NCBI RefSeq assembly: GCF_964340395.1 | Contig: NC_135568.1 | Span: 7,043,079-7,105,578, forward strand | Length of the DNA: 62,500 bases | Direction: 5' to 3' | Origin: Glandiceps talaboti | Taxonomy: Eukaryota; Hemichordata; Enteropneusta; Spengelidae | Shown: in pieces, positions 26,205-47,712 of the stretch | Layout of the letters: every line of letters starts with the position of its first letter | Position numbering within the stretch: position 1 is the stretch's first letter | Program-made: the position numbers and the translations under genes | Notes under the pieces: model-generated | Seen by the model: only the letters and a program-made list of their open reading frames with translations | Databases searched by the model: none | What the model was told of the DNA's origin: nothing

Positions 26205-26814
26205 GTGCAAACACACCTGCTTCATTTCTAGCGGGAAATGCGGATCAAATCATTTGACATACTAACTATAAATATCGATAAGTTATGCATTTTTTTCTTG
26301 TGAATTTTATAAAACACGCCAAGTAAAGATGTTATTGAAAATTAAACAGATTCATTCACTTCGTGCATAGAATACTTTCTAGAATTCGTACAGATTTGAT
26401 GTTAAAATGGATTAATTATGAACAAATGATTTTTTTTTCAAAAAAAAGTTACAACAGATATTTCTCAGCAGAAACTGTTTCCCACTTGTAGAAATTGGCA
26501 AGATTGTTGTCTTGAAAACTTACTAAAACACAGCGAAAATACTGCTGTCTCAATTTAACGATTCAGAAGACGGGGGAACGTCAATAGCCCTCTAGTGGTA
26601 GAAAATACTAATTACCAATAATCGACATTATACGCCATGTCTGAGTACGTAATTTAGCCCGACATGGCTAAACATGTAAGCAGGGACGTGTTCAACTGAG
26701 GAAAATGTGGCACGGTGCCGTTCTTTTGACCAGATCATTTTATGCCCGACTGAAAGGATATCCAAATGTGAATTATGTTCGCTAAAGTAGTCGGTTTTAT
26801 GGGTTTTCCCCGAA

Positions 26815-27003
26815 GGCTGCACTAGCAGCAACTGGAACGTTCTTTTGAAAATATTTTGTTAGGTACAATAACTTATGTGTAATATTACATCGCAAATAGT
26901 ACTGTATTACATCACCTGTTGGTAAACGCACTTTATGTAGCAGTAGACACGATAAATCAAATAAATCGATTTTTGGGTCCGCACCCAAAATTAGCGCCCT
27001 CAA
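26815..27003. repeat. Dispersed repeat R2, copy 2
   Basis: Partner of 20870-21070 in the same orientation; ends CCCAAAATTAGCGCCCTCAA. Confidence 0.6.
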
Positions 27004-27590
27004 TTTTCAGTAAATATATATCGGTTTCACCAACAGATAATATTCAACACTAATTAACAAATACAATGTTTTTTTTTTATAATTATGTAACTGACCAATT
27101 TTAGTGAATGTAACTTTGGTTAGTTGATGAAAAACATCCCAGTTGCAGCTAGTTAACGTTTAAGACTCCCGTACCCCCTCGCTATTGTCTGGAGTTGTTA
27201 CATGGTGACTAAACACAACTTCTGGGCACAGGTTTTACTTAAATCATAGAATGTTTCCGACCGCATTTCCTGATGATCCAGCCCCCAGTTACATGTCATG
27301 TGAATTGATTTCGTATTGTGATTAATATTATTTTTTTCCCTTTTCCTATATTTCATCAATAAGATAATAGATGTGGTTTCGTTTGATTGAAAACAGTTAT
27401 TTGAACAATCTTTAGCAATTGTTATTTACTCTTCATGTTATAGTTAGGAAGAGCTGTAACTACGCACACCATTCAAGGTGAACTCTAAATACAAACAAGT
27501 GAGTCTGTTCATCTGATTAAAGTTTCTTGATTCAGTTTATATGTCTTTAAAGAACTAATGTCTAGCTACCCAAATGTTTCTTTTTCTCAG

Positions 27591-27653
27591 GAAAGATTTA
27601 TAAAGAAGTTGAGTCGTAAATTCTCCGCCTCAGACGATGAATTTTATCGCTGA
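27591..27653 (+). other. Possible short terminal exon, unassigned
   Basis: A strong pyrimidine-tract acceptor (TTTCTTTTTCTCAG) precedes 20 open codons (ERFIKKLSRKFSASDDEFYR) and TGA. No partner exon was recognised on this strand. Confidence 0.15.
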
Positions 27654-27736
27654 GATGGAAATTCAGCAGCTTACTTGAGACTCGACGATCTCTTAAAATG
27701 AAAGAACTTAGTGAGAGGTATGCGTACGAAAACGCA

Positions 27737-27870
27737 TGACGCCAGTATATGACGTATCTGTATAAATTTACGCCATGTTCACACCCATGACGTCAGTAGA
27801 ATATGTGACGTTTCTGTGTAGACTTACGTCATTTTCACACCCATGACGTCAGTAGTATATAAGACGTCAC
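27737..27870. repeat. CRE-bearing 51-56 bp tandem repeat, just 3' of the GPR158-like gene
   Basis: Two full units and part of a third, each starting CCATGACG(T/C)CAGTA and ending TTTTCACAC. Perfect TGACGTCA at 27788 and 27844, TGACGCCA at 27737 and further GACGT motifs. About 100-230 bases beyond the stop codon, hence possibly in its 3' UTR. Confidence 0.8.
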
Positions 27871-27970
27871 CCTCGCATCTTTTAAACTTCCAGAGGGTAT
27901 GACACTCAAACAAATTCCCCGTAAATTGAACTCATCACAATCATTCAAATTGAGCGTATGATTACAAAAG

Positions 27971-36792
<8,822 letters not shown>

Positions 36793-37780
36793 CTGAAAAT
36801 ATAAACCACAACACTTCAAGATATGTTTAAATTTTCACCCAACGTTGTATCAAAGTATACTTTTATTCTACACCTAAAATCGAAAGATTGTTCCCTGACA
36901 TTGTAGACTGCACACTTCAGTCGTTGTCCACAGATTGACCCATTATTCAGAACGTGTATCATCTTACGGGAACGTTAGCCTAACAAGGGTCAAGGGTCAA
37001 ATGAGCCCACAGAACAACGATGGTTGACTTTTAATGTACTCCTAAATCTAAATGTAGTATTGATTGATCGTTAATATGCAATCTCGCCATTATTTTTCTT
37101 ATTTACAAATTTTATACTTACAAAAGGAAATCATCTTTCTATATTGCAGTAACTTTTAAACATCAGATAACAACAAGAAGAGAAAACAAAGTGTCTACCT
37201 CAGACACTTGGGTTTAGAGAGGAAATGACAACTACACTCAGCATTTCGGGAGTTCCGAAGCCATTACAAGCTTCCCACTGATTAGACAGCCTAGGTATGT
37301 AAATTTACTTTGTTATGACAAGCAGTAATACATGCATAAACTAATTGGCCCATTATTATCCAATCAGAGGAAACCTTATTGAATGTTTTAAGTCAGTACA
37401 TTGTCTGCATATGAAGAGAATAGCCTTAGTTACATATTCTATACATTACAGACAATCAAACGGAAAAAGAAAGAAAAGGTTGACAAATATATATATTTGT
37501 AATATTATATATGTCATCGAATTCTTTCATTCGCAAAAGCGTGCTGATGGACGCCATCTACGACGAAGTGAGATAAGTCCAAATACGCTTCACGTATTTG
37601 ATTTAACATTGATACAATAAATTGATTATCCAACACAGATGGTATATAGACAGTGTAAATGCCATCTGTATGCCAGACATCAGTATATCATTATCTCATA
37701 TAATGATACATTGCATGATCTAGTATTTATAACTTTACGACATTTTGTCGATAAATAATATCAACGCGAACCATGCAATT

Positions 37781-37850
37781 CTAACCTAAATATTTCGAGG
37801 GGACTGAGCTCCTCTTCACCAGCGGTCCTCCAGTTGTATCAAAGAAAGTT
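37781..37850 (-). other. Second hammerhead-like / retroelement-tail sequence
   Basis: Minus strand CTGGTGAAGAGG ... CCCCTCGAAATATTT: the same order as the 1.9 kb sequence (C-T-G-N-N-G-A, GAGG/CCTC stem, GAAA) with a changed core base. Confidence 0.3.
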
Positions 37851-39746
37851 CTGTCACACTATAAATACTGAGACCAGCAGTTGATGTCAGGTTTAATCGT
37901 GCCCTAATCTGGGAATGGTATGATTAATAAGTTTATGAAGTATATACAGTTAACGACTCTATATATATAATTATTTTTGTTCTTTAAACGTTTCTTCAGA
38001 TTGAAACTAATTTTTGACATATTAAGCCTGTTTGTTGATGTGTACCAAGTGATATACTTTTAAAAAATGGTAATGTCCGAAACTTTTATCATCGAAGAAT
38101 AATATTAGTTATACATATATATGTAGTTGTGCATGAATTGTGTATGCGAGTTACTGATTCTAACACCTTATTAATTATCAAGCATAGGTCATACTATTTA
38201 TCTGTCATATGAAAAGTGTGTACGTGTCACATACAGGACAATCTCACACACCAGATAACTTCTATCTTTTTATGTCCTTGTCATTTGGCAAACTACTGCG
38301 GAAATGTAGATGGAACCCCTGTGAAACCATTTCACCTAACAAACGTCGCATTTGTAAATTTTCTATTCACATTTTTTTATTTCGATTCACATTTATTACA
38401 AGGTGAGATATTCATCATAATACTGACGTCACAGCTACGTCATCTTGCAATGTTCGGTCATCAAAATGGCCTTTGTCACATCTTGGCTCTAAATCATGCG
38501 TGTAAACTAAGCTATTTCCGATTGCCTTGTGTCTCCCTAGAATACATTTATGTCAGTATCTCTCTTCATGATTTTTTTCTGGCAATTGACGTTTTTTTGT
38601 AGACACAAGGGTTCAATGTAGTTTTTCTCAAATTATGCTATTGCTGCTACGGAAACTATCGTTCACCTTATAACTTTCTTCGTGTCATTTGAGATTGCCC
38701 GACCTTTGTGTAAACACGTTGTCTATCATTTATGAAGTTCATCATCGTGAATGAACTTGGACTTGTTAGCTTTTTTCGTGGATATTTTAACGGATCATTG
38801 ACATCTGCAATAAGTGTGTAAAATATAGATAATGCGGTCCTTGTTAAGAACTAATTACCCTGAATTACCATTGTGACGAGTTCATACTCTTTCAGGTTAG
38901 GTGTAGTTAAAATGACTCTATGCACGAGACAATAAAAAATAGATGAACCATTCGGTGATATAATTTTGCGACACCTATACAAAATAGGACACTCATACAA
39001 AGAAATTGTCATTGACATCAGCGTAATAGATAAACTCTAACGAATAACGCTATGTGGTGATTCTATACCCACCTCAAGGTACAAAGCAATATGAACAGTT
39101 ACTGGTAATATTTCATGAAGTATTTCTATAGACAACAGAAGTCTTAAGTTTGCAGCTGTAACTTAAATGTCTTAGAAAAAAGGGTATTTTTTAATTTGTA
39201 TGGGAAACCTTTTGTACTGTAATTACTTATTTTGCTATAACCCCAGAGTATAATTTATGAACAGTACTTCCAAACCTTGCATGTGAGTAAGAAATATTAA
39301 TTTGCAGACATATTCGTTATTATTGATAAATTACATCCTCCAGACATTCACATATTTAACAAAATGATAAATTATTATATTTCTGTGCTAGTGATGGAGT
39401 ATACAATGTACTTAAAGCATTGACTTGTTCCACTTTTCCTGTGTAAGCCAGGCTTTCATGAAGCTTTATGACATGAACAAGTCGTTTGATAACTTTTTGA
39501 AGTGTAGGAATTATGCAAACATTCGTATCTCTTCAAACAAATATATGTGATGCTGCGATTATTAAAACTGTTTTGATTATTTTCGTTTTAGTTTGATGTA
39601 GTCCATTTCTATTTTAATTTATGGTTTCTTAAGCTTTCATTACATCATGTATCATCTCCATTCGCTTTTGTGTTTTAAAATAGGCATAATAGATAGGGTG
39701 ATATATTCCTAAACTTTGAGTTCTTGATTCTTAACTTATAAATACA

Positions 39747-39948
39747 CAATAGGGAACTTGCAATCCAGACTAATCTGGAGCTACCAATAAAAAAAACCCC
39801 TCCCACAATTGTCAGGGTAACTATGAATTGATCATTCGCGGTTGCAAACAATGTAACAGTATTGTTTCCAATACCGATTCATTAGTATTTATTATCACAT
39901 TTCCCATGATGCAACATTCAACATAGCGGGTTTGCAAGTTCCCTATTG
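39747..39948 (+). mobile_element. MITE family 1, internally deleted copy
   Basis: 202 bases with perfect 17-base terminal inverted repeats (CAATAGGGAACTTGCAA / TTGCAAGTTCCCTATTG). It lacks the roughly 55 bases with the GCTCAGACGCAAAGGACTAT segment seen in the other copies. Confidence 0.85.
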
Positions 39949-41139
39949 TATCGTGGAAACAAACGTGTTTAGAACAAACCACTCGATGTCTCTCTTCAGG
40001 GTATAACGAGAACAAGGACAACCGATTTGTTCGAAATATTTCTGTTTCCCTATCCCAAGTGGAAGAAGAGAACTTGTTTATGTACGTGAAGTATATACAC
40101 ACATAGAAAGAGTTAATATATCTCGCTAAAGTATATGTTTATCATAATCGGTTCTGCTTTTGTATGAGAAATAACGTCGACCATTTTACCATTATGATGC
40201 CTTACGCTAAATCGTCCCTCTAGGGTATTTAGTAATATAGTTCACATAGGCCCAGATTGACATGACGTTTGAGGTGTTCCCATAATAACACACCCTCGTG
40301 TCCCTGTTAACCAAAGGAACTGTATCAAGAGTGTGCCACATAGTTTGACTATTAGGATGCTAATACATGTATAAATATATTGACTCCACTGAACCCCAAC
40401 TGTGTTGTATGTGTCAAATCAACACTTGAATTACTTAAAAGGTCGCTATTTGAAGGAATGTCTTCATAAATAGTAACAGACATCATGCGAAGGAAGTCAA
40501 ATTGTTTGACCCCCTACTGCTTATGAATACAGAAATAGATTTTGCTATTTCAGTTCTAAAACGAGATTAACCTGGACCGGATGGACGTGTTGACCTTTGA
40601 CACGGCAAATAGAGTGGATATTTCTATATGAGAAGTATCTATCTAGCAGATTAATGTTTCAGAATTTTCGTTCGTGAGTGAACTTATTGTATGACTTTAT
40701 AGTGGTGACAACCCTATGAAACATTCTACATTTCGTAATCAGCTAAGATAAGTTTGCCGCCAAAATCGCTGGTATAAAATCATGTTTCCCGCCATTATTC
40801 TTTAGCAAATTAGAGCCACACTGACTTGTCAGATTAAATTTCCTGATGTACAGGTTAGGTTACAGTCACAAACACATAGTCATGACGAAAATGCTATCAC
40901 ATTTAAACATGCTTATTATGGTGATAGTTGGTGCTAAAAATGTCATTCTATAATCACGTATAACACTAAAATGTCAATATTGTTCATGTTCACGACCTCC
41001 CACTCATCTTGATTAGGCTACTTAGAAATTCTCAAAATAGCCTTATATATACAATATTATATTGCTGTTATTGCCATGTAATACTTATCGAAATTATCCT
41101 TATAGTGTGTTAAAGAGGGACATGTTTCTGAAAAGATTG

Positions 41140-41385
41140 TTTTCAACGCAGGGCATGCTCAGCCAGAAAAGGAATGTAAGATTATTAGAGCAATATCTAA
41201 TCTGGGTTGATATGAAGGTTAGCCCCACCACATTCCTGGGTCTGGGTATCTGAGACTAGGTTATCTGTGGTTACAAACAGCGTCATTGATTGTTGACAAC
41301 ACTGATTCGTAATCGTAAACAGAATGTTTTCACGTTTCCCATAATGCCCCATTCGAAATGGCGTGTTTACAAGCTTCCCTTTGCA
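41140..41385 (+). mobile_element. MITE family 1, strongly diverged copy
   Basis: Shares, in order, the GCATGCTCAG block, TCTAATCTGG, TGTGGTTACAAACA, TTTCCCATAATGC and GTTTACAAGCTTCCCT with the other copies, at clearly lower identity and with a decayed left end. Confidence 0.6.
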
Positions 41386-44300
41386 TTTTCATTCAGGTTC
41401 ACTTTAGCAATCATATACCCATCACAAAATTTTGTTGCTACACTGTATTACGAATGTTCAATCTGCACAGTTATCTGTACTTAGGAGTGAGTAAAGGTAC
41501 GAATTACTACTACTACTACAAGTGAATTTGATAAATGGAAGCACTAGCACACATACTAAGGCCGGAAAATAAAATTTATGTATAAAACGAAGTATGGATG
41601 ACAAACAGAGGTCTCATGATTAATGACTGAGGAACAGAATTACATGTTCAAAAAACTTTCCATCTTTATATGCAAGTCTACATTACCATGTAAATCAATT
41701 TTATGATCTCTCTGTCGCTGCAGAGACGGACACAGACAAGACCGTGAATTACTGTGTCAACCAGTAAAATATGTATTACATCATAGCCAAAGAGGTTCTA
41801 CCAGTGTATACACGTGTCAAAGTTTATTTTCACTCAAAAGTAGACATTGTATCGCAACAGAAAATGAACAACTATTTAAAAACAAAAACATCACAGTCAG
41901 TATCTTGCTAGGGAATTTTGTAAAAGATGAAATTTTCGTTGCGTGTTTGCCTTTACTTTATATAAGTGACATGTGCACTGCCAATGGATATACGAAGAGC
42001 ACGAGATATGCATTCTTATGACCGAGAATAAACATTGTCTCTCAACGATCAGTTCGGTAGTAGGGTGTCTGTTGTCAGCTAAAGATGTCCCCAAGCTATC
42101 ATTCGTTCTTGGCGTCGTCGACATCACCTCTCTCTCTAAATCTTCATACCACTCCTACGCATGACATACCGTTGACAACGACTACGTCGAAATTTGATCA
42201 TCTAATAGTATCACATATCACTGTCAAAACACCGAGGTTATTATATTCGTACTAGGTTGTCAGAAAAGCAAATTAATTTCAAGTTTTGTCTTTACACAAG
42301 TTTAGCTGTCCTTGTTTTCCAGATGGGACACCATTGGGGTTTGTAATCTGTCAGACACGTGACCATTCACTTCAAATTTTAGCAATTAATTTGAGAAGTG
42401 AATATTATTCCAACTTTCATGTTTATATACTTCCAATTAGACAAGAAACTTAACTATGCGAGTATGCAAAGTTTGTTTAAATTGGCACATGCATGTATGT
42501 CATTTTCCGTGATAGGTTCCATACATACGTGGGTGAACAAATAAGCCATGATCCCAAAATGGCCTTTGTGATTCTTAAGATTATAGTCATATACATTTTT
42601 CGTAAGACATTAACTTCAAAAGTTTCTCTTAATACCACTGACGTGAACACATACCTTTGCTAACTTTTCTATATTTACGCTGATCATTAACACATGTCAC
42701 GTGCTAAGGACACTTTTCAGTGACCAGTATAACAGTAGCCGCTTTGGGTGGTATTTTGTCCAAACAATTAGCTGTGATCAGAACTATATTGTAATCACAC
42801 CACAAGCCTGATTTATACAGACTTAGGTTCTAAGATTTCAAAACAAGATGCAGTACTTAGAATTTGGAAAATTAAGTATTATCCCTGATTTTGCACAAAT
42901 CGATTATGAATTTTGCAGTCGTCACTATAATAGTTTTGGCCACACTGAGGATAAAATTTCTCTCATCGTCTTTATCTATTAATGGATACAAGTTAGAATG
43001 GATTTCAGTTATAATATCATTTTTGTTCCTTTACATTAGCATTATTTGTCGAAGTAGAACTCTGTGACACTGGTTAACGAGATTAGAACAGTTCTATATA
43101 ATGAATACATTGTCTCAAGATGGTCATTACAACTCTGTTTAATTTCATTTTGTTTGAACATCATCCTTTGCTACGTCACCATATCCATCAAACGTATATC
43201 AAAAGTGACTAATGCGAAGCTAAAGTTCCAAGACTTGTTGTGTTACCTTGACGACGATGCATTACAGAACCGAACCATTAACCACAGTGAAGTAACACAT
43301 GTTACTTATCTGTGCATTAACTAAGGAAGTTGGGTTTCTTATCTTTTTTATCACTGAATAATGTTTGTTGGCAATATTTACAAATGTGATAAAGCACTAT
43401 TACATAACGCATCAGGCAAAGCTAAGCTCAATATCTAAGTGTGAACCCCCTAATGTCATATCAGTTGTTATCAATTTTACTGACCATTATCAGGGACATT
43501 GCAAATAGCTTTAGAGATGCAAACAATTTTTATGACACCAGACTTGCTGGCTCACCAAGTCGGGAAAGTCGCACTTGAATCGCTAATGCAAAAATCCGTC
43601 GTGGTTATAGAGGACTTTTGCCATCCGCCCCGAAAATATTCGAAAAAACCCTCCACAAAACACCAGGGATATAATGTAAAGTAACGAAGGACTTGATTTG
43701 AATATTTTATAAACCCATATGTCGTATACTTTGACATGCAAACAGAAAATTCATATACAGTTTGTTGAATACTAACACCTACTTTGCAATGAAACTCGTA
43801 AAAACTACTTGAAATTTTAACAGATGTGTAAACTCATGGTCAACATATGCTTGGATTAAATAGTTTATTACCTTATGACAATGAAAAGTTGCGAATTTCC
43901 CATGTAATTGTAAGGCCAATGAAAAGTGAGACTGAATTGATATGATTTGAAATGAAACAGTGGATACATTAGTAAATGTTCAGCTATTTGGAGTTTGCAT
44001 TAGCCCGATTGTGAATGCCACACCAGTATGTAGTATAAATATTCATAATGTACCAAGATAAATCTGTCCACTGGCGCTGAAAACAGATAAGCAATTGAAG
44101 AATTACGACATGATATTGAAAAAATGTAAAGAAATAACCCTGCACTATCTGCAATGTACGAAACTCTAAAGCAAAAACTATCTTCAACGCAGTTACATGG
44201 CTATGTAGAGTATATCCTTAAATAACACTACAGTAAATTTGAACTAAGCATAACACACTGGTCAGTAGCAGTTCTTAAAAAGTAATACCACCGAAAAGTC

Positions 44301-44673
44301 CATGTCTTGCTTCAAAGACTTAAATGTTTAACTTGCTCTTGACACGTGACTCGGTGTCACATATTTTATTAATAGTTATTCAAGTTATTCGCGATTTATA
44401 CTTTACGACCAGATTCATTTTCATGTTTTATGAGCGAAATGTCACTAATAATATATATTGTACAGATATTGAGATAAAGTTTCAAACTAATAAACGCAAT
44501 GCCCTTGAAGTCACTTGATATACGTATGCTGGGAAACAAGAGACATCATAAATATGTCTAAATATTAAAGCTATAAAACGCATAAATTACACAAGCACCT
44601 TTGTATGTATCTTGAGTAACATAAATGCCAGGTTTTATTAACACTGTAAATGGTCTTCTTTGATTGAACTATT

Positions 44674-44921
<248 letters not shown>

Positions 44922-45340
44922 ATAATACAACAAGCTTATCCTCGTATGATGTTGAAAAGTACATCAACTAATTATCTCCTACTGCATTCGGAATGTCAGG
45001 TTATGTGATTCTCAATATATATGGCTCAATGCCTCTGGAGATTAGCTATCAGAGTATCACTCGAAATCGTTAGATCGGTGGACTAGGACACGATATTGAA
45101 TATCAAGAGGTTAATGTGTTACTGAACTTTTACACTCTAGTGAGGATTATGGCGTTTGTGTCGAAGCCATAAATAGGTTCATGTAGACATGTTACTTTTC
45201 ACTTTTGGAAACCACCTGGAAAAGTGCCTAATTCTCTAAGTTTGACCATGAAAAACTCTATTGTATTCTAATGTACATTATATTCTTTTTACTAAAGTGT
45301 ACTAAAGTATACTATACTAAAGTATTCTATAAAGTACACT

Positions 45341-45608
45341 AAAGTGGCCATATGGATGAGAGTTGGGGTATTTATTTTAGATTTTATAAAAGAACTATAC
45401 TACTTGAAAAAACTCAAAACAAAACAAAATGTACTGAGTCCGTCTTTGTAGCTCAATAAATTGCCGAAAAGGTACATAATGTGTACAAAGTTTGTTTGCG
45501 ATTTATTTAGTTACAAAAAATGAACTTCGTATATGTTTCATCTTGTTTTCATATTGTGAAAAAATAAAGTAGAGTATTTATCAATTACAAATCGAAAATA
45601 AATGTGGA
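45341..45608. mobile_element. Long-inverted-repeat element, copy 2 (diverged)
   Basis: The left arm begins AAAGTGGCCATATGGATGAG and continues TATTTATTTTAGATTTT ... GTACTGAGTCCGTCTTTGTA, matching the 58.35 kb arms. The right arm (about 45510-45608) is visible but decayed. Preceded by short TACTAAAGT repeats. Confidence 0.65.
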
Positions 45609-47535
45609 AAATAACATTTAATGTAAAACATTGATTGAAAACTTTGAAAAATATATATTTTATAATCACTGAAATTCGGTAGATTCTGACAAACACATTA
45701 TCCAATATCTACTGAAGGATAAATACATCATAACTATCTCCGTCAGACTAACAGTAAACTTCTGAAATTTTAGATGGGTATTAATCTAAGTAAGATAAAC
45801 GTTCTTTTTCTTCTGAAGTCATCTTCCAAGAAACCTAGGTTTGAAATCCACTTGCATGTCTATTTTTATCCATAATCGAGTCGTCCGATTATTTAGCTAC
45901 CTAGTTTTCGTTCTTGATTTTAAAACTCGTTCAAAGAAAAGATCATAGTTAAGATCCGTCAGCTGAAAATCCTGAAAGATCTGGTAAGATTCGACATCAC
46001 AAAAACTGTACTTTAACACCCCCCCCCACCTGCCCAGCATGGTACCAACCACATATACATATAGATATTTGCAACATACAAACATGCATGATTTCTGTAT
46101 AATAGGTCTGCAGAGTTTTTTCGCCGAGTGTTTAGCCGTTAAATGGCTTTTTAATAATGCGATATTACACACTTGTTTGCCTAAATGTCACTTCTATGTT
46201 TGAGCATTTGAGTAACAGGGTAGGATAGATTTTATCCATGATTTAAAAAAACAAAAACAAATTAAATACTTCAATGTGGTAACTGTTCTCAATACCATTG
46301 ACGTGTGTGCTAGAAATGTTTCATAGCATGCTACTATTATATTGAAACAGTAACGCCCCACATGGTAGAGTACACAAGATGAGAACCTCACAATAACCAC
46401 GATACCATGTACAAACACCCGTATGTAATGCACACCGTGTGCAAAATGTCACAGATGAGATCTTTGCCTCATCGTTCGGTAGATGGTATTAATAATTGAT
46501 CTGTGCGTGTCATAATACTAAGCAGGTATGTGTTTCAAGGTTACTCCAAGGACGAAGTATGAAGATGACTACGTATTAGCACACTACATGCATTGCAAAC
46601 TGTACGCCTTAGCACAGCAAATAGGGGAATTATACACTCTTCGTTATACAGCTTGATGACACTTGTCTCCATCATGGTTCTGCGGTGCTCGAAATAGGAG
46701 AAAAATGTTCAAAAATATCGCCAATTCTCTTGATTATCAATACCAACATATCTACAAAATTTATCCAGATATTGATTTTATAGATATTTCCCTTCACAAT
46801 CCTTTTTGTTGAATACTTCATGCCTGTGCACTGGTATAGTACTTTCAAATTGGTGATATCTGTACTTCTCTTGATTTGGGGCAATATACATTACATGAAA
46901 ACTTAACTCGAATGAACATTAAACTATTCAACATTCATGATATTCTGATTATATATAACATAAATGCGATAGCGCCACCCAGTGAGATGTCATGTTTACA
47001 TATGAATTAATTACAATTTGAACTTGACAACACCGTGTAGTACTCGTAGCTCGACCTATCTTTCCATATTTCTTGATATGTTCAACTGTTTATTTGAAAT
47101 CTAAGTCTGCTGTTAGGTAGTGACATGCTAAGATAAATATATCTATGGTTGTAAGCTGAATCATTTCCCCAAGGGAATACTGTGAAATGTTGATGTTATG
47201 TCGATCATCACAGCCCGATCACTAAACACAAATACAAAACAGAAGAAGCACATATGTGATAAACTGATGTATGTGTTGTAAACAATCAAATGTTTAGGTA
47301 ACTAATCATCTTGGGAAGATATATGAAATGCACGTCCCAGGTATTATATTCACTTCAAATGTCACAAATATGTGAAAAAAATACATTATGTTTGTTTTCA
47401 CGATGAAACGTATGTTTGACGTGATACGTGCCTCACGCACATACATATTAATTACATTTTCTTTTGTTGACTATCATATGGTAGCATGATCCGCTAAACA
47501 AAAGAGGTGTGCTGTCGGAAATAGAGGAAAGCACT

Positions 47536-47712
47536 TTAGATATAGCAGCTAACAAAATGTACCTGAGACAGAATAGCGAATGCATAATACCACTTGCTGG
47601 TATTAGGTCGTTGTGGAGTTACCATATTGCTTAATGGAGTAAAACCTGTTTTTAAATGTTCACAGGAATTCTTTGTGTTAGTATTTTCTATTGTAGACCT
47701 AATGGGTCTGGG
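47536..47712 (-). CDS. Tentative upstream exon of the GPR158-like gene
   Basis: Minus-strand open segment ending at a plausible donor (CTCAG|GTACAT at about 47563); possible acceptors lie near 47705-47730. The translation includes an N-S-C motif and a terminal S-K-W-Y-Y-A-F-A-I-L-S-Q. The W-Y-x-A-hydrophobic..L-S/L pattern resembles the W-Y-Q-A-L-V..L-L segment before the Cache domain of GPR158, and strand, phase 0 end and direction fit. The match is short and the intervening Cache exons were not found, so it could be chance. Confidence 0.3.
   Translation of the reverse strand, partial: PRPIRSTIENTNTKNSCEHLKTGFTPLSNMVTPQRPNTSKWYYAFAILSQVHFVSCYI

Noticed and set aside
37130-37165. Strong donor GTAAGTAT on the minus strand after CCTTTT
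   Set aside because: Only a 17-base microexon would be open in the required phase, with no pyrimidine tract close to its acceptor; evidence too thin.
38216-38602. Plus-strand frame of 128 codons
   Set aside because: Hydrophobic, cysteine- and histidine-scattered translation without motif or splice support; probably chance.
39821-40102. Minus-strand frame of 93 codons
   Set aside because: It starts near and partly overlaps a MITE copy and has no family resemblance.
45897-46172. Minus-strand frame of 91 codons with a phase-2 donor at 46026
   Set aside because: Tested as the exon preceding 36792, but it lacks the W..P/Y and tyrosine-rich pattern expected there.
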